Positions 36,002-46,893 of a stretch of DNA of 64,000 nt are shown here, piece after piece. The notes under the pieces are model-generated. The model had not been told where the DNA came from and did no database searches. It saw nothing but the letters and a program-made list of their open reading frames with translations. Made by a program: the position numbers and the translations under genes. Every line of letters starts with the position of its first letter. The stretch's first letter is position 1. Source of the stretch: Protaetiibacter sp. SSC-01. Lineage in GTDB: Bacteria > Actinomycetota > Actinomycetes > Actinomycetales > Microbacteriaceae. The stretch spans positions 372,001 through 436,000 of the forward strand of contig NZ_CP059987.1 of NCBI RefSeq assembly GCF_014483895.1, in the 5' to 3' direction.

Positions 36002-38158
36002 TCAGACGGGGCGGGGGAGGGACTCGTCGGCGAGGGGGTCGCGCGTGGGCGGCAGGGCCGCGAGACGCGTCAGCGCCTCCTGCACGGTCGCCGTGAAGAT
36101 GCGCGCGCCGGCCGAGCCGAAGTGCACGCGGTCGCGCGCGAGCACGTCGAGGTGCGGCTGGATCGCGGTGTACCAGTCGGCGAGCTCGACGTCGCGGTAC
36201 TGCCACGCGAACGACACGAGCTTCTCGTTGACGCCGGGGATCCATGCGCGCGGAGCCTGCGCCGTCGCGAGCACGAGCTCGCGCTCGGGCCCGATGATGT
36301 CGCGGATCGTCACGAGCGTGTCCCAAGAGATCGGGCCGTTCGTGCCGAGCGCGATGACGACGGTCGGCCGCAGCATCCCCGCATTGCGCAGCCCGCGCAG
36401 GATGTCGGGCGCGGCCGACATGGAGCGCGACACCGCGGCGTCGATGTGGATGCCGGGGAACGCCGCCTGCAACTCGGGCACCGCGGCGAGCATGACGGAG
36501 TCGCCGACGGCCGTGATCTGGTCGCCCTGCAGCTGCCTCGGGGGCCCCGTCGGGTCGCTCGTCGGCGTCGGCGTCGGGTCGCTCGTCGGCGTCGGGGTCT
36601 CGCGGATGGCGTCCTGCCCCGCCTGGATGCGGTCGGCGACGTCGCTCTGCTGCGGCTGCACGACGAGCGCGGCGGTCGTGCCCGCGACGCCGACGAGCAC
36701 GAGCACGAGGGCCGCGGCGCTGCCGGCCGTCGCGAGGCGGGCGGGCCGCCATCCGCTCGCCCACGCGCGCCACGTGGCGCGGAAGCCGTCGCGCCGGATG
36801 GGCGTCTCGACGTAGCGGTAGCTCAGGGCGGCCACGACGACCGTGATCGCGGCCGCGATCCCGCCGAGCGCCCACGCGAGCGCGGGCTCCGAGCTCCAGT
36901 CGGGCAGGAGCGCCACGAGCAGCACGAACACGGGCCAGTGCCACAGGTAGATGCCGTAGCTGCGTCGCCCGATCCAGCGCAGCGGTGCGACGTCGATCGC
37001 GCGCGCGAGCGGCGAACCCGGCACGAGGAACGCGGCGATGAGCACGGCCGTGAGCACCGCGACCGCGAGCAGCCCGCCCTGGTAGGCCCAGTCGGCCTCG
37101 CCGGGCATGGCGATCGAGAGCGCGACGAGCCCCGCGAGCGAGAGGGCTCCCGCGGTCCCGAGGATGCGGCGTGCGGCGAGCGGCCACTCGAGCGCCCGCG
37201 TCGACCACCAGCGGCTCACGACGGCGAGCAGGGCGCCGAGCGTGAGCCCGAACGCGTGCGTGCCCGTCGCGTAGTAGACGGATGTCGGGTCGCCCGGCGT
37301 GAGCATGAGCGCCATCGCGGTGGCGGATGCGACGGTCGCGAGGGCGAGCACGACGACGCGTGCGACGCGCGGCAGCCGCAGCACGACGAGCAGCAGCACG
37401 AGCGGCCACAGCAGGTAGAACTGCTCCTCGACCGCGAGCGACCACAGGTTGCGGAACAGCTCGGGCGCGGTGCTCGCGAAGTAGTCGGAGCCGCTCGCGA
37501 TGAAGTACCAGTTGCTCGAGAAGGTGAGCGCCGTGACGAGCTGCGCGCCGAGCCCCACGAGCACGTCGCCGCCGACGAGGAGGGCGGCGCTGCTGCATGC
37601 GAGCAGCAGCACGACGAGGGCCGGCAGCAGACGGCGGGCGCGGCGCAGCCAGAACGACCCGAGACGGATGCGCCCCGTGCTCACGTGCTCGATGAGCAGC
37701 AGGCGCGTGATGATGAAGCCGCTCACGACGAAGAACACGTCGACGCCGAGGTAGCCGCCGACGACGGCGCCGGGCGTCAGGTGGAACAGCACGACGACGA
37801 TGACGGCGAACGCGCGCAGCCCGTCGAGGCCCGCCACGTGCCCGCGGGGGGCGTCGCGCGGCGAGGTGGGACGCGCATCCGCGGGGGCCTTCGGGGGAGC
37901 GGCGGATGCCGTGGTCGCCGAATCGGGGGAGGGTACCGTCGCCTTCGCCGGGCTCTTCGCCGCCGGGCTCTTCGCCGCGCCGGGCTTCGTCCCCGAGGGC
38001 TTCGCCCCGGGCCGCGTCGCGGGCTTCGACCCCGGCCGCGTCTCCGGCTTCGCCGTCGGCGCCTTCCGGGCCGCCCCGCCGCCCGTCTTCGGGCGCGCCG
38101 AAGCGGACGAGGGCGCGACGGCGCGCTCGTCCTGGGGATCGGGCGTACGGGGTGTCAT
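36002..38158 (-). CDS. Membrane acyltransferase with C-terminal SGNH domain (OafA-like)
   Basis: 718 residues. Residues 1-105 are a cytosolic low-complexity region rich in Pro, Ala and Lys ([17 protein letters not shown]). The acyltransferase_3 membrane domain follows (~108-480): [38 protein letters not shown] and [17 protein letters not shown], with about ten membrane segments. A Thr/Pro/Asp linker leads to an extracellular SGNH domain (~550-718) with [15 protein letters not shown] and [14 protein letters not shown]. Such two-domain proteins O-acetylate cell-surface or secreted polysaccharides. Monocistronic; a -10-like TAGGCT (complement of 38177-38182) lies 19 bp before the start. Confidence 0.9.
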   Translation of the reverse strand: MTPRTPDPQDERAVAPSSASARPKTGGGAARKAPTAKPETRPGSKPATRPGAKPSGTKPGAAKSPAAKSPAKATVPSPDSATTASAAPPKAPADARPTSPRDAPRGHVAGLDGLRAFAVIVVVLFHLTPGAVVGGYLGVDVFFVVSGFIITRLLLIEHVSTGRIRLGSFWLRRARRLLPALVVLLLACSSAALLVGGDVLVGLGAQLVTALTFSSNWYFIASGSDYFASTAPELFRNLWSLAVEEQFYLLWPLVLLLVVLRLPRVARVVVLALATVASATAMALMLTPGDPTSVYYATGTHAFGLTLGALLAVVSRWWSTRALEWPLAARRILGTAGALSLAGLVALSIAMPGEADWAYQGGLLAVAVLTAVLIAAFLVPGSPLARAIDVAPLRWIGRRSYGIYLWHWPVFVLLVALLPDWSSEPALAWALGGIAAAITVVVAALSYRYVETPIRRDGFRATWRAWASGWRPARLATAGSAAALVLVLVGVAGTTAALVVQPQQSDVADRIQAGQDAIRETPTPTSDPTPTPTSDPTGPPRQLQGDQITAVGDSVMLAAVPELQAAFPGIHIDAAVSRSMSAAPDILRGLRNAGMLRPTVVIALGTNGPISWDTLVTIRDIIGPERELVLATAQAPRAWIPGVNEKLVSFAWQYRDVELADWYTAIQPHLDVLARDRVHFGSAGARIFTATVQEALTRLAALPPTRDPLADESLPRPV
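36552..36599 (-). repeat. Two tandem 24-bp units encoding the Thr/Pro/Asp linker
   Basis: Unit GGGTCGCTCGTCGGCGTCGG plus four bases, repeated twice with one mismatch. It encodes the PTPTSDPT-type linker before the SGNH domain and is a likely length-variable spot. Confidence 0.8.
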
Positions 38159-38192
38159 CGGCGGGTCACCCGCTCCAGCCTAAACTCGCTGC

Positions 38193-39092
38193 GTGGACAC
38201 TCCGGAAGCCCCGACGCGCATCCGGCTCGACCTCGCCTACGACGGCACCGACTTCACGGGGTGGGCCCGCCAGCCCGGTCTCCGCACCGTGCAGGGCGTG
38301 CTGGAGGAGGCCCTCGCGACGCTCTTCGGTCGCACCGGCGCCGAGCCCCCGCGGCTCACCGTCGCAGGCCGCACGGATGTCGGGGTGCACGCCGTCGGAC
38401 AGGTCGCCCACATCGACCTCGCGCCCGCGCAGCTGGACCAGCTCGAGCGCCGCCCGCGCGGTCGCGGCGCGGGAGCGGCCGGCGTCGGATCGCTCGCGCG
38501 GCGCATCAACGGCATCGTGGGGCAGGCCGCCGATGTGCAGATCCTGCGCGCGAGCGTGGCGCCCGCGGGCTTCGACGCGCGCTTCTCGGCCGTGTGGCGC
38601 CGCTACGAGTACCGCATCGCCGACGCCCGGGCGCTGCGCGACCCCCGCACGCGCGCGTTCACGCTGTGGCACCCGTCCGAGCTCGACGTCGAGACGATGG
38701 ACGCCGCCGCCCGCTCCCTGCTCGGCCTCCACGACTTCGCGGCGTACTGCCGTCCCCGGGAGGGTGCGACCACCATCCGCACGCTCCAGGAGTTCGGATG
38801 GCGGCGCGACGACGACGGCGTGCTCGTCGCCCACGTGCGCGCCGACGCGTTCTGCCACTCGATGGTGCGCGCGCTCGTGGGGGCGTGCGTCGCCGCGGGC
38901 GAGGGGCGGTTCGCTGCCGACCGGGCGGCCGGCATCCGCGACGAGGGCCGCCGCACGAGCGAGTTCATCGTCATGCCCGCGCGCGGCCTCACGCTCGTCG
39001 AGGTCGGCTACCCGGCGGATGCGGAGCTCGCCTCCCGCGCGGAGCAGACGCGGGCGAAACGCGGTTTGCCCGAAGACGCCCTCATCGACTAG
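38193..39092 (+). CDS. truA: tRNA pseudouridine(38-40) synthase TruA
   Basis: 299 residues. Isomerises uridines 38-40 of the tRNA anticodon arm. The catalytic Asp is in [38 protein letters not shown] at the N-terminus and [20 protein letters not shown] in the C-terminal half are hallmarks. A ~12-residue Arg/Gly-rich insertion ([14 protein letters not shown]) follows the active site. GTG 38193 lies 6 nt after TAAACT, so the mRNA is probably leaderless. In other actinobacteria truA directly follows rplQ. Confidence 0.96.
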   Translation: MDTPEAPTRIRLDLAYDGTDFTGWARQPGLRTVQGVLEEALATLFGRTGAEPPRLTVAGRTDVGVHAVGQVAHIDLAPAQLDQLERRPRGRGAGAAGVGSLARRINGIVGQAADVQILRASVAPAGFDARFSAVWRRYEYRIADARALRDPRTRAFTLWHPSELDVETMDAAARSLLGLHDFAAYCRPREGATTIRTLQEFGWRRDDDGVLVAHVRADAFCHSMVRALVGACVAAGEGRFAADRAAGIRDEGRRTSEFIVMPARGLTLVEVGYPADAELASRAEQTRAKRGLPEDALID

Positions 39093-39174
39093 TCTGTTGA
39101 GGTTGTCTGCGCGCCGCGCGGGCGACCAGTTGGGCCCTCCACCGTCGGGTTCCGTCTCCCTCGGAGACCGGAAC
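39090..39174 (+). promoter_or_regulatory. rplM promoter and leader hairpin
   Basis: TTGCCC (39066-39071), 18 bp, TAGTCT (39090-39095) forms a usable promoter at the end of truA. The leader contains a hairpin GTTCCG-TCTCC-CTC-GGAGA-C-CGGAAC (39149-39174) with one bulged base. L13 operons are often autoregulated through such leader structures. Confidence 0.4.
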
Positions 39175-39225
39175 GCACACCGGAGCGGGATTCACGAACA
39201 CCACCGACCAGAATCGAGTCATTCC

Positions 39226-39672
39226 ATGACGCGTACGTTCAGCCCCACGCCGGCGGATGTCAAGCGCGAGTGGGTCGTCATCGACGCCACCGACGTCGTG
39301 CTCGGCCGCCTCGCGAGCCACGCCGCCGCCATCCTCCGCGGCAAGCACAAGCCGACCTTCGCCCCCCACATGGACATGGGCGACTTCGTCATCATCGTGA
39401 ACGCCGACAAGGTGGCGCTCACGGGTGCGAAGCTCGAGCAGAAGAAGGCCTACCGCCACTCGGGTTACCCGGGCGGCCTCTCGGCCACCACCTACTCGGA
39501 GCTGCTCGAGAAGCACCCGACCCGCGCGGTCGAGAAGGCCATCCGCGGCATGCTGCCGAAGAACTCGCTGGGCCGTGCCCAGATCAAGAAGCTGAAGGTG
39601 TACGCCGGCGCCGAGCACCCGCACGCCGCGCAGCAGCCGAAGCCCTACACCCTCACCCAGGTCGCGCAGTAA
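39226..39672 (+). CDS. rplM: 50S ribosomal protein L13
   Basis: 148-residue L13, an early assembly protein. [20 protein letters not shown] and [20 protein letters not shown] are diagnostic, and the [20 protein letters not shown] helix is intact. Forms the usual pair with rpsI 29 nt downstream. Confidence 0.98.
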   Translation: MTRTFSPTPADVKREWVVIDATDVVLGRLASHAAAILRGKHKPTFAPHMDMGDFVIIVNADKVALTGAKLEQKKAYRHSGYPGGLSATTYSELLEKHPTRAVEKAIRGMLPKNSLGRAQIKKLKVYAGAEHPHAAQQPKPYTLTQVAQ

Positions 39673-39701
39673 GCGCCGAGAGACTTCCAAGGACATCACC
39701 G

Positions 39702-40190
39702 ATGGCGAAGATCGAAGACACCGTGTCGGACGAGGTTCTCACCTCCTTCTCGACCGAGACCCCCGCTGACGAGGCCCCGCGCGCTCCGCGTGCCGTGCTC
39801 AACGTCTCGGGCGCGGCCGTTGGCCGCCGCAAGGAGGCAATCGCCCGCGTGCGCCTCACCCCGGGCGCCGGCGAGTTCACCGTGAACGGCCGCACGCTCG
39901 AGGACTACTTCCCGAACAAGCTGCACCAGCAGCTCATCAACGACCCCTTCAAGGTGCTCGACCTGCTCGGCTCCTACGACGTGAAGGCGAAGATCACGGG
40001 CGGCGGCCCCTCGGGCCAGGCGGGCGCTCTGCGTCTCGCGATCGCCCGTGCGCTCAACGAGATCGACCGCGAGAACAACCGCCCGGCCCTCAAGAAGGCC
40101 GGCTTCCTCTCGCGCGACGCCCGCGTCATCGAGCGCAAGAAGGCCGGTCTCAAGAAGGCCCGCAAGGCGTCGCAGTTCTCGAAGCGCTAA
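39702..40190 (+). CDS. rpsI: 30S ribosomal protein S9
   Basis: 162-residue S9, whose C-terminal tail reaches the P-site tRNA. The core starts near residue 38 ([20 protein letters not shown]) and ends in the invariant basic [12 protein letters not shown]. The first ~35 residues are an acidic extension (about 130 residues is usual in total). ATG 39702 follows CCAAGGA. Confidence 0.97.
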   Translation: MAKIEDTVSDEVLTSFSTETPADEAPRAPRAVLNVSGAAVGRRKEAIARVRLTPGAGEFTVNGRTLEDYFPNKLHQQLINDPFKVLDLLGSYDVKAKITGGGPSGQAGALRLAIARALNEIDRENNRPALKKAGFLSRDARVIERKKAGLKKARKASQFSKR

Positions 40191-40211
40191 GGCGCATCGC
40201 AGGATACGCGC

Positions 40212-41579
40212 ATGCCGCGTCTCTTCGGCACGGACGGGGTCCGGGGGCTGGCGAACGGTGAGGTGATCACCGCCGACCTGGCCCTCGGCCTCGCCCAGGC
40301 CGCGGCCTACGTGCTGACCCGTGGTCGGCACGCCGACCAGGTGCGGGGCGAGGGCCGACGCCCTCGCGCCGTTCTCGCGCGCGACCCGCGGGTCTCGGGC
40401 GAGTTCATCTCGGCCGCCGTCGCCGCCGGGCTCGCGAGCTCGGGCATCGACGTGCTCGACGCGGGCGTCATCCCGACCCCCGCGGCGGCCTTCCTCGTCG
40501 CCGACATCGACGCCGACTTCGGCGTCATGGTCTCGGCGTCGCACAACCCCGCCCCCGACAACGGCATCAAGTTCTTCGCCATCGGGGGCGTCAAGCTGCC
40601 CGACGAGGTCGAGGACCGCATCGAGGCGGCGCTCGGCCAGCCGAAGCTCGCCCCGACGGGCGCGGGCGTGGGCCGCATCCGCCGTTTCGCGGATGCCGAG
40701 GACCGCTACCTGCTGCACCTGCTCGGCACGCTCGACGTGCGCCTCGACGGCCTCAAGGTCGTCATCGACGCCGCGCACGGCGCTGCCGCGGGCGTCTCGC
40801 CGCAGGTCTTCACGGATGCGGGTGCGCGCGTCACGGTGATCGGCGCCGACCCCGACGGCCTCAACATCAACGACGGCGTCGGCTCGACGCACCTCGAGAA
40901 GCTCCAGGCGACCGTGCGGCTCACGGGTGCCGACCTCGGCATCGCGCACGACGGCGACGCCGACCGCTGCCTCGCGGTCGACGCCCACGGCGAGGTCATC
41001 GACGGCGACCAGATCATGGCGATCCTCGCGATCTCGCTCCAGCGTCGCGGCCGCCTCGCGCACGACACGCTCGCGGTCACGACCATGAGCAATCTCGGGC
41101 TGCGCGTCGCGATGGCCGAGCACGGCATCCGACTCGTCCAGACCGCCGTCGGCGACCGCTACGTGCTCGAGGCGATGGGCGAGCACGGCCTCTCGCTCGG
41201 CGGCGAGCAGTCGGGCCACATCATCTTCAGCGAGCACGCCACGACGGGCGACGGCATCCTCACGGGCCTGCAGCTCGCGGCCGAGATGGCGCGCACGGGC
41301 AGGAGCCTCGCGGAGCTCGCATCCGTCATGACCGTGTACCCGCAGGTGCTCGTGAACGTGCGCGGCGTCGACCACCATGCGCTCCACGCCGACGAGGCGA
41401 TCGCGGATGCCGTGCGTCGTCACGAGGCCGCGCTCGGCGACGACGGCCGCGTGCTGCTGCGTCCCTCCGGCACCGAGCCGCTCGTGCGCGTCATGGTCGA
41501 GGCGCGCGAGCAGGACGAGGCCCAGCGGATCGCCGACGAGCTCGCGGGGATCGTGCGCGAGCGCCTCGCGTTGCCCTGA
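40212..41579 (+). CDS. glmM: Phosphoglucosamine mutase
   Basis: 455 residues. Interconverts glucosamine-6-P and glucosamine-1-P for UDP-GlcNAc and cell-wall synthesis. Start [18 protein letters not shown], phosphoserine loop [18 protein letters not shown], metal loop [15 protein letters not shown], sugar-binding [10 protein letters not shown] and phosphate-binding [15 protein letters not shown] are all present. Close to glmS (43102), the preceding enzyme of the same pathway. Confidence 0.97.
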   Translation: MPRLFGTDGVRGLANGEVITADLALGLAQAAAYVLTRGRHADQVRGEGRRPRAVLARDPRVSGEFISAAVAAGLASSGIDVLDAGVIPTPAAAFLVADIDADFGVMVSASHNPAPDNGIKFFAIGGVKLPDEVEDRIEAALGQPKLAPTGAGVGRIRRFADAEDRYLLHLLGTLDVRLDGLKVVIDAAHGAAAGVSPQVFTDAGARVTVIGADPDGLNINDGVGSTHLEKLQATVRLTGADLGIAHDGDADRCLAVDAHGEVIDGDQIMAILAISLQRRGRLAHDTLAVTTMSNLGLRVAMAEHGIRLVQTAVGDRYVLEAMGEHGLSLGGEQSGHIIFSEHATTGDGILTGLQLAAEMARTGRSLAELASVMTVYPQVLVNVRGVDHHALHADEAIADAVRRHEAALGDDGRVLLRPSGTEPLVRVMVEAREQDEAQRIADELAGIVRERLALP

Positions 41580-41642
41580 CCCCGTAACCTCGAAGACGAC
41601 GGCCCGAAAGAGCCACCGCACGACGACGAGAAGGAGACACGG

Positions 41643-42086
41643 ATGCCGCTGACGGGGGAGTACGCACCGAGCACGTCCGAGTGGGCGCGCACGCAGGCCG
41701 AGGCCTATGAGGCATCCGGCGGCACCGAGGCGAACGAGCTGCGCGGCAAGCCGATCATCGTCATGACGTCGGTGGGGGCGAAGAGCGGCAAGCTCCGCAA
41801 GAACGCCCTCATGCGGGTCGAGCACGACGGCTCCTACGCCGTCGTCGCGTCGAAGGGCGGTGCGCCGCAGCACCCCGCCTGGTACTTCAACCTCATCGCG
41901 AATCCGCACGTCGAGCTTCAGGACGGCGCTCACCGCGCCGACTTCCGCGCGCGCGAGCTCTCGGGTGAGGAGCGCGAGCTCTGGTGGGGTCGCGCGGTCG
42001 AGGTGTGGCCCGACTACGCCGGCTACCAGGAGAAGACCGACCGCGTCATCCCCGTCTTCGTGCTGGAGCCCATCGAGGCCGCCTGA
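41643..42086 (+). CDS. DDN-family deazaflavin (F420)-dependent nitroreductase-like protein
   Basis: 147 residues. Single split-barrel domain with family motifs [40 protein letters not shown] and [20 protein letters not shown]. Members bind F420 and reduce quinones or nitro compounds; the physiological substrate is unknown. GAGAAGGAGA gives a strong ribosome binding site. Convergent with coaA. Confidence 0.9.
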   Translation: MPLTGEYAPSTSEWARTQAEAYEASGGTEANELRGKPIIVMTSVGAKSGKLRKNALMRVEHDGSYAVVASKGGAPQHPAWYFNLIANPHVELQDGAHRADFRARELSGEERELWWGRAVEVWPDYAGYQEKTDRVIPVFVLEPIEAA

Positions 42087-42092
42087 CCGCGG

Positions 42093-43043
42093 TCACACCT
42101 TGCGGATGAGCACGTTCGACACGGTGTGATCCGCCGCCTTGCGCAGCACGAGCGAGGCACGGGCGCGCGTCGGTGCGATGTTCTGCTCGAGGTTGGGGCC
42201 GTTGATCTGGTCCCAGATCGAGCGGGCGCGCGCGATGGCGTCCTCCTCGCTCAGCTCGGCGAAGCGGTGGAAGAACGAGCGCGGGTCGGAGAAGGCGCCG
42301 CGTTGCAGGCGCAGGAAGCGCTCGACGTACCAGTTCTCGATGTCGACCGTGCGGGCGTCGACGTAGATCGTGAAGTCGAAGAGGTCGCTCACGGCGAGGC
42401 GCGCTCCGGGGCCCGGAGGCTGCAGCACGTTGAGGCCCTCGACGATGAGGATGTCGGGGCGCCGCACGACGATCTCGGCGTCGGGCACGATGTCGTACAC
42501 GAGGTGCGAGTAGACGGGCGCACGCACCTCGTCGACGCCGCTCTTGACGCGGCTCACGAACCGCAGCAGGGCGCGGCGGTCGTAGCTCTCGGGGAAGCCC
42601 TTGCGCTCCATGAGGCCGCGGCGCTCGAGCTCCGCGTTGGGCAGCAGGAAGCCGTCGGTCGTGACGAGCTCGACGCGCGGGGTGTCGTCCCAGCGGGCGA
42701 GCAGCTCGCGCAGGAGCCGCGCGGTCGTCGACTTGCCGACGGCGACCGAGCCGGCGACGCCGATGACGAACGGCGTGGGCGGCTCGTCGCCCGTGCCGAG
42801 GAAGTCGCGCGTCGAGCGGTGCAGCGCCTTCGCGCCGACGGCGTAGAGGTTGAGCAGCCGGCTGAGCGGGATGTAGACGTCGGCGACCTCGCGCAGGTCG
42901 AGCGCGTCGCCGATCCCGCGCAGGCGCACAAGCTCCTCCTCGGTCAGCGGATGCGCGGTGGTCGGGGCGAGTGCGGCCCACGCGGCGCGATCGAGCTCGA
43001 GGAACGGGGTCGCCGGAGCGTGACGCTCGCCGTTCTCAGCCAT
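42093..43043 (-). CDS. coaA: Pantothenate kinase (type I)
   Basis: 316 residues. First step of coenzyme A synthesis. P-loop [18 protein letters not shown], then [20 protein letters not shown] and NVLQPPG; the C-terminal [20 protein letters not shown] is typical. ATG 43043 is chosen because the family N-terminus follows and TACGCT stands 7 nt upstream, giving a leaderless transcript divergent from glmS. A longer frame upstream would cross the glmS promoter. Confidence 0.96.
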   Translation of the reverse strand: MAENGERHAPATPFLELDRAAWAALAPTTAHPLTEEELVRLRGIGDALDLREVADVYIPLSRLLNLYAVGAKALHRSTRDFLGTGDEPPTPFVIGVAGSVAVGKSTTARLLRELLARWDDTPRVELVTTDGFLLPNAELERRGLMERKGFPESYDRRALLRFVSRVKSGVDEVRAPVYSHLVYDIVPDAEIVVRRPDILIVEGLNVLQPPGPGARLAVSDLFDFTIYVDARTVDIENWYVERFLRLQRGAFSDPRSFFHRFAELSEEDAIARARSIWDQINGPNLEQNIAPTRARASLVLRKAADHTVSNVLIRKV

Positions 43044-43050
43044 CCCATCG

Positions 43051-43094
43051 AGCGTAGTCCCGCCGGACGGGTGCCCATGCACGTCGCCTAGGAT
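43051..43094. promoter_or_regulatory. Divergent leaderless promoters of coaA and glmS
   Basis: On the minus strand TACGCT (43056-43051) is 7 nt before the coaA ATG; on the plus strand TAGGAT (43089-43094) is 7 nt before the glmS ATG. Both lack a ribosome binding site, so both mRNAs likely begin at or next to the start codon. Confidence 0.6.
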
Positions 43095-43101
43095 CGACCC
43101 C

Positions 43102-44952
43102 ATGTGCGGAATCGTGGGATACGTGGGTCCGGGGAGCAGCCTCGAGGTGCTGCTCGGAGGCCTCAAGCGGCTCGAGTACCGCGGCTACGACTCCGCGGGT
43201 GTGGCCGTCCTCTCACCCGAGGGGGCCATCGGTTCGCGCAAGCGCGCGGGCAAGCTCGGCGTGCTCGTCGACGACCTCTCCGCGTCCCCGATCGCCGACG
43301 GCGGCACGGGCATCGGCCACACCCGCTGGGCGACGCACGGCGGCCCGACCGACGGCAACGCGCATCCGCATTTCGGCGATGACGGTCGTCTCGCGCTCAT
43401 CCACAACGGCATCATCGAGAACTTCGCCGAGCTCAAGGCCGAGCTGCTGGAGGCCGGCGAGCAGTTCGAGAGCGAGACCGACACCGAGGTCGCGGCGCTG
43501 CTCGTGGGCCGCGCGTTCCGCGAGACGGGCGACCTCACCGAGGCGATGCGCCGCACGGTCGAGCGTCTCGACGGCGCCTTCACGCTCCTCGCGCTGCACC
43601 AGGACGCCCCGGGGGTCGTCGTGGGCGCCCGCCGCAGCTCGCCGCTCGTGATCGGGCTCGGCGAGGGCGAGAACTTCCTGGGCTCGGATGTCGCGGCGTT
43701 CGTCGAGCACACGCGCCGCGCCATGGAGATCGGCCAGGACCAGATCGTCACGATCCGCCCCGACTCGGTCGAGGTCATCGACTTCGCGGGGAACCCCGCC
43801 GAGGCCTCCGAGTTCGAGGTCGCGTGGGATGCCTCCGCCGCCGAGAAGGGCGGCTGGCCGAGCTTCATGAAGAAGGAGATCGACGAGGAGCCCGACGCGG
43901 TCGCCAACACGCTCCTCGGCCGCGTGCACGACGGCGCGACGGCGCTCACCGAGCTCGACGCGGTCGCCGACATCCTCACCGACATCGACCGCGTGCTCGT
44001 GCTCGGATGCGGCACCGCGGCCTACGCCGGACTCGTCGGCAAGTACGCGATCGAGGCGTGGGCGCGCATCCCTGTCGACGTCGAGCTCTCGCACGAGTTC
44101 CGCTACCGCGACCCCGTGCTGAACGAGCGCACCCTCGTCGTGTCGGTGAGCCAGTCGGGCGAGACGATGGACACCCTCATGGCCGTGCGGTACGCACGCG
44201 AGCAGGGCGCCCGCACCCTCTCGATCTGCAACACGCAGGGCGCGACGATCCCGCGCGAGTCGGATGCCGTGCTCTACACGCACGCGGGTCCCGAGGTCGC
44301 CGTCGCGTCGACGAAGGCGTTTGTGGCCCAGGTGACGGCCCTCTACCTGCTCGGCCTGCACCTCGCGTCGCTGCGCGGCACGCTCGACGCGGAGGGGGTC
44401 GCGGCGCAGCTCGCGGAGCTCGAGGCGGTGCCGGGCAAGATCCGCACGGTCGTCGACTCGGCATCCGCACGCATCGCCGAGCTCGCGCACTGGATGAGCG
44501 ACACCCAGTCGGTGCTGTTCCTCGGTCGTCACGTGGGCTATCCGGTGGCGCTCGAGGGCGCGCTCAAGCTCAAGGAGCTCGCGTACATCCACGCGGAGGG
44601 CTTCGCGGCGGGCGAGCTCAAGCACGGCCCGATCGCGCTCATCGAGCCGGGCCAGATCGTGTTCGTCGTCGTGCCGAGCCCGCGCGACCCGTCGTCGCTG
44701 CACAAGAAGGTCGTCTCGAACATCCAGGAGATCCGCGCGCGCGGGGCCCGCGTCATCGCGATCGCCGAGCTCGGCGACGTCGCCGTCGTGCCGTACGCCG
44801 ACGAGGTCATCCGCATCCCGCTCGCGGCCCCGCTCTTCGAGCCACTGCTCGCTGTCGTGCCGTTGCATGTCTTCGGCATGGAGCTCGCGACGGCGAAGGG
44901 CCTCGACGTCGACCAGCCGCGCAACCTCGCCAAGTCGGTCACGGTGGAGTGA
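43102..44952 (+). CDS. glmS: Glutamine-fructose-6-phosphate aminotransferase
   Basis: 616 residues. Makes glucosamine-6-P from fructose-6-P and glutamine. N-terminal amidotransferase with Cys-2 nucleophile ([11 protein letters not shown]) and [20 protein letters not shown]; two SIS domains follow with [20 protein letters not shown] and [20 protein letters not shown]; the C-terminus ends [16 protein letters not shown] 43102 is fixed by the need for Cys at position 2. First gene of a run with acpS, alr and the tsa genes. Confidence 0.98.
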   Translation: MCGIVGYVGPGSSLEVLLGGLKRLEYRGYDSAGVAVLSPEGAIGSRKRAGKLGVLVDDLSASPIADGGTGIGHTRWATHGGPTDGNAHPHFGDDGRLALIHNGIIENFAELKAELLEAGEQFESETDTEVAALLVGRAFRETGDLTEAMRRTVERLDGAFTLLALHQDAPGVVVGARRSSPLVIGLGEGENFLGSDVAAFVEHTRRAMEIGQDQIVTIRPDSVEVIDFAGNPAEASEFEVAWDASAAEKGGWPSFMKKEIDEEPDAVANTLLGRVHDGATALTELDAVADILTDIDRVLVLGCGTAAYAGLVGKYAIEAWARIPVDVELSHEFRYRDPVLNERTLVVSVSQSGETMDTLMAVRYAREQGARTLSICNTQGATIPRESDAVLYTHAGPEVAVASTKAFVAQVTALYLLGLHLASLRGTLDAEGVAAQLAELEAVPGKIRTVVDSASARIAELAHWMSDTQSVLFLGRHVGYPVALEGALKLKELAYIHAEGFAAGELKHGPIALIEPGQIVFVVVPSPRDPSSLHKKVVSNIQEIRARGARVIAIAELGDVAVVPYADEVIRIPLAAPLFEPLLAVVPLHVFGMELATAKGLDVDQPRNLAKSVTVE

Positions 44953-44954
44953 GC

Positions 44955-45311
44955 GTGATCGTCGGATTGGGCGTCGACGTGGTCGACCTGGCCCGGTTCG
45001 AGCGCGCCGTCTCCCGCACGCCGCGGCTGCGCGAGCGACTGTTCGCCGAGAGCGAACGGATGCTGCCCCTGCGCTCGCTCGCGGGTCGCTTCGCCGCGAG
45101 GGAAGCGCTCGTGAAGGCCCTCGGCGACGTCGAGGACGTGCACTGGATCGACATGCGCATCGCCTCCGACGCCACCGGCAACCCGTCGTTCGCGCTCGAG
45201 GGCCCGCTCGCCGCGCTCCTCGAGCGCCGCGGCGTCTCGGCCCTCCACGTCTCGATGAGCCACGACGCGGGCGTCGCGGTCGCGACCGTCGTCGCGGAAC
45301 GGCTGCCGTGA
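44955..45311 (+). CDS. acpS: Holo-[acyl-carrier-protein] synthase
   Basis: 118 residues. Transfers 4'-phosphopantetheine from CoA to acyl carrier protein. Mg2+-binding Asp-8 in MIVGLGVDVVDLARFERAV and RFAAREALVKALGDVEDVHW are hallmarks; C-terminal SMSHDAGVAVATVV is typical. GTG 44955 has GGTGGAG 5 nt upstream; GTG 44949, overlapping the glmS stop, would add two residues. Overlaps alr by 4 nt. Confidence 0.95.
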   Translation: MIVGLGVDVVDLARFERAVSRTPRLRERLFAESERMLPLRSLAGRFAAREALVKALGDVEDVHWIDMRIASDATGNPSFALEGPLAALLERRGVSALHVSMSHDAGVAVATVVAERLP

Positions 45312-46402
45312 CCGCGCCGCTGCGCGAGGCGCGCATCCGTCTCGACGCGCTCGCGAGCAACCTCGAGACCGTGCGCGGCATCGTCGCGCCCGCGCGCGTG
45401 CTCGCGGTCGTCAAGGCCGACGCCTACGGGCACGGCGCCCTGCGCGTCGCGCGCACGGCCGTCGAGGCCGGTGCGGATTGGCTCGGTGTCGCCGACCTGG
45501 GCGAGGCGCTCGCGTTGCGCGAGGCCGGCATCCGGGCGCCCCTGCTCGCGTGGCTGCACGCCGCCGAGCCCGACTTCACCGCCGCCGTCGAGGCGGGCGT
45601 CGACGTCGGCGTCTCGACGCGCGCGCAACTCGAGGCGGCCGCCGCGGCGGGCGCGAGCGTGCACCTCAAGCTCGACACGGGGCTCAGCCGCAACGGCTTC
45701 GCGCCCGCTGAGTCCGACGAGGTCTTCGCGCGCGCGGCCGAGCTCGAGCGCGCGGGCCGCCTGCGGGTGCGCGGGCTCATGAGCCACCTCTCCGGCACCT
45801 CGCCCGCCGACGACGACGCCCAGCGCGCGGCCTTCGCGGATGCCGTGGCGCGCGCCGAGGCGGCCGGCCTGCGACCCGAGCTGCGCCACATCGCCGCGAG
45901 CCTCGCCGCTCTCACGGTTCCCGAGGCGCGCTTCGACATGGTGCGCGTCGGCATCGCGCTGTACGGCCTCTCGCCCGACCCCTCCGTCGACCCCGCTGCC
46001 CTCGGGCTGCGGCCCGTCATGCGGCTCGTCTCCGAGGTCGCCGCCGTGCGTCGCGTGCCCGCGGGCACGGGCGTCTCCTACGGCTACGTGCACCGCACGC
46101 CCGGCGAGACGACGCTCGCCCTCGTGCCGCTCGGCTACGCCGACGGCATCCCGCGCGCGTCGTCCGACGTGCTGCGCGTGCGCATCGGCGACCGCGTCCA
46201 CCGCCAGGTCGGCCGCATCGCGATGGACCAGTTCGTCGTCGACGTCGGCGACGCCGAGGTCTCGCCCGGCGACCCCGTCGTGCTGTGGGGCGACCCCGCC
46301 GACGGCGACCCGGGAGCCGACGAGCTCGCCGATGCGAGCGGCACGATCGGCTACGAGCTCGTGACGCGCGTCGGCCCGCGCGTCACCCGGGTCGTCTCGT
46401 GA
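45308..46402 (+). CDS. alr: Alanine racemase
   Basis: 364 residues. PLP enzyme giving D-alanine for peptidoglycan. PLP lysine Lys-36 in VLAVVKADAYGHGALRVA, catalytic Tyr in GVSYGYVHRTPGETTLALVP, and the LDTGLSRNGF barrel motif. GTG 45308 overlaps acpS; GTG of tsaE overlaps its stop, so the cell-wall and tRNA-modification genes share one message. Confidence 0.96.
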   Translation: MTAPLREARIRLDALASNLETVRGIVAPARVLAVVKADAYGHGALRVARTAVEAGADWLGVADLGEALALREAGIRAPLLAWLHAAEPDFTAAVEAGVDVGVSTRAQLEAAAAAGASVHLKLDTGLSRNGFAPAESDEVFARAAELERAGRLRVRGLMSHLSGTSPADDDAQRAAFADAVARAEAAGLRPELRHIAASLAALTVPEARFDMVRVGIALYGLSPDPSVDPAALGLRPVMRLVSEVAAVRRVPAGTGVSYGYVHRTPGETTLALVPLGYADGIPRASSDVLRVRIGDRVHRQVGRIAMDQFVVDVGDAEVSPGDPVVLWGDPADGDPGADELADASGTIGYELVTRVGPRVTRVVS

Positions 46403-46866
46403 GCGAGCAGCGCCTCGAGGTCGCCGACGCGGATGCCATGGAGGCTCTCGGCGCGCGTCTCGCGTCCCGGCTGCGCGCGGGCGACCTCGTGCTGCTGAAC
46501 GGCGAGCTCGGCGCGGGCAAGACGACTCTCACGCGTGGCATCGGGCAGGCTCTCGGCGCGCGCGGCCAGGTCACGAGCCCGACGTTCGTGCTCGCGCGCA
46601 CGCACCCCACGGCATCCGGTGTGCCGCTCGTGCACGTCGACGCGTACCGGCTCGCGACGGCCGCGGAGGTCGACGACCTCGACCTCGATTTCGAGGGCTC
46701 GATCACGGTCGTCGAGTGGGGCGCGGGCAAGGTCGACGGGGTCGTCGACTCGTGGATCGAGGTCGACATCGAGCGTCCCGTCGGCGGCGACCCCGAGGCC
46801 GACGACGCCCCGCGCCACGTGCGCCTCGCGACGTACGGCCCCCGCTGGGAGGGCGTCGAGCTCTAG
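46399..46866 (+). CDS. tsaE: tRNA threonylcarbamoyladenosine biosynthesis ATPase TsaE
   Basis: 155 residues. P-loop GELGAGKTTLTRGIGQALGA, SPTFVL motif (VTSPTFVLARTH), and HVDAYRL with switch residues; WGAGKVDG-like Walker B region. Works with TsaB and TsaD to make t6A37 in tRNAs; the partners are encoded next. Confidence 0.95.
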   Translation: MSEQRLEVADADAMEALGARLASRLRAGDLVLLNGELGAGKTTLTRGIGQALGARGQVTSPTFVLARTHPTASGVPLVHVDAYRLATAAEVDDLDLDFEGSITVVEWGAGKVDGVVDSWIEVDIERPVGGDPEADDAPRHVRLATYGPRWEGVEL

Positions 46867-46881
46867 CCGCGAGCACCGACG

Positions 46882-46893
46882 TAGGCTTGTCCG
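46882..46893 (+). promoter_or_regulatory. Leaderless promoter of tsaB
   Basis: TAGGCT (46882-46887) then six bases and the GTG at 46894. It would start a second transcript inside the glmS-tsaD run. Confidence 0.45.

Noticed and set aside
20391-38176. Integrative element or prophage as the cause of the accessory segment.
   Set aside because: No integrase, transposase, tRNA or direct-repeat ends were found. The beta-helix protein resembles phage tailspikes in fold only and carries a Tat export signal.
36122-39100. A 992-codon plus-strand frame across the acyltransferase gene and truA.
   Set aside because: It runs antisense to a clear acyltransferase and out of frame with truA; composition is typical of a shadow frame.
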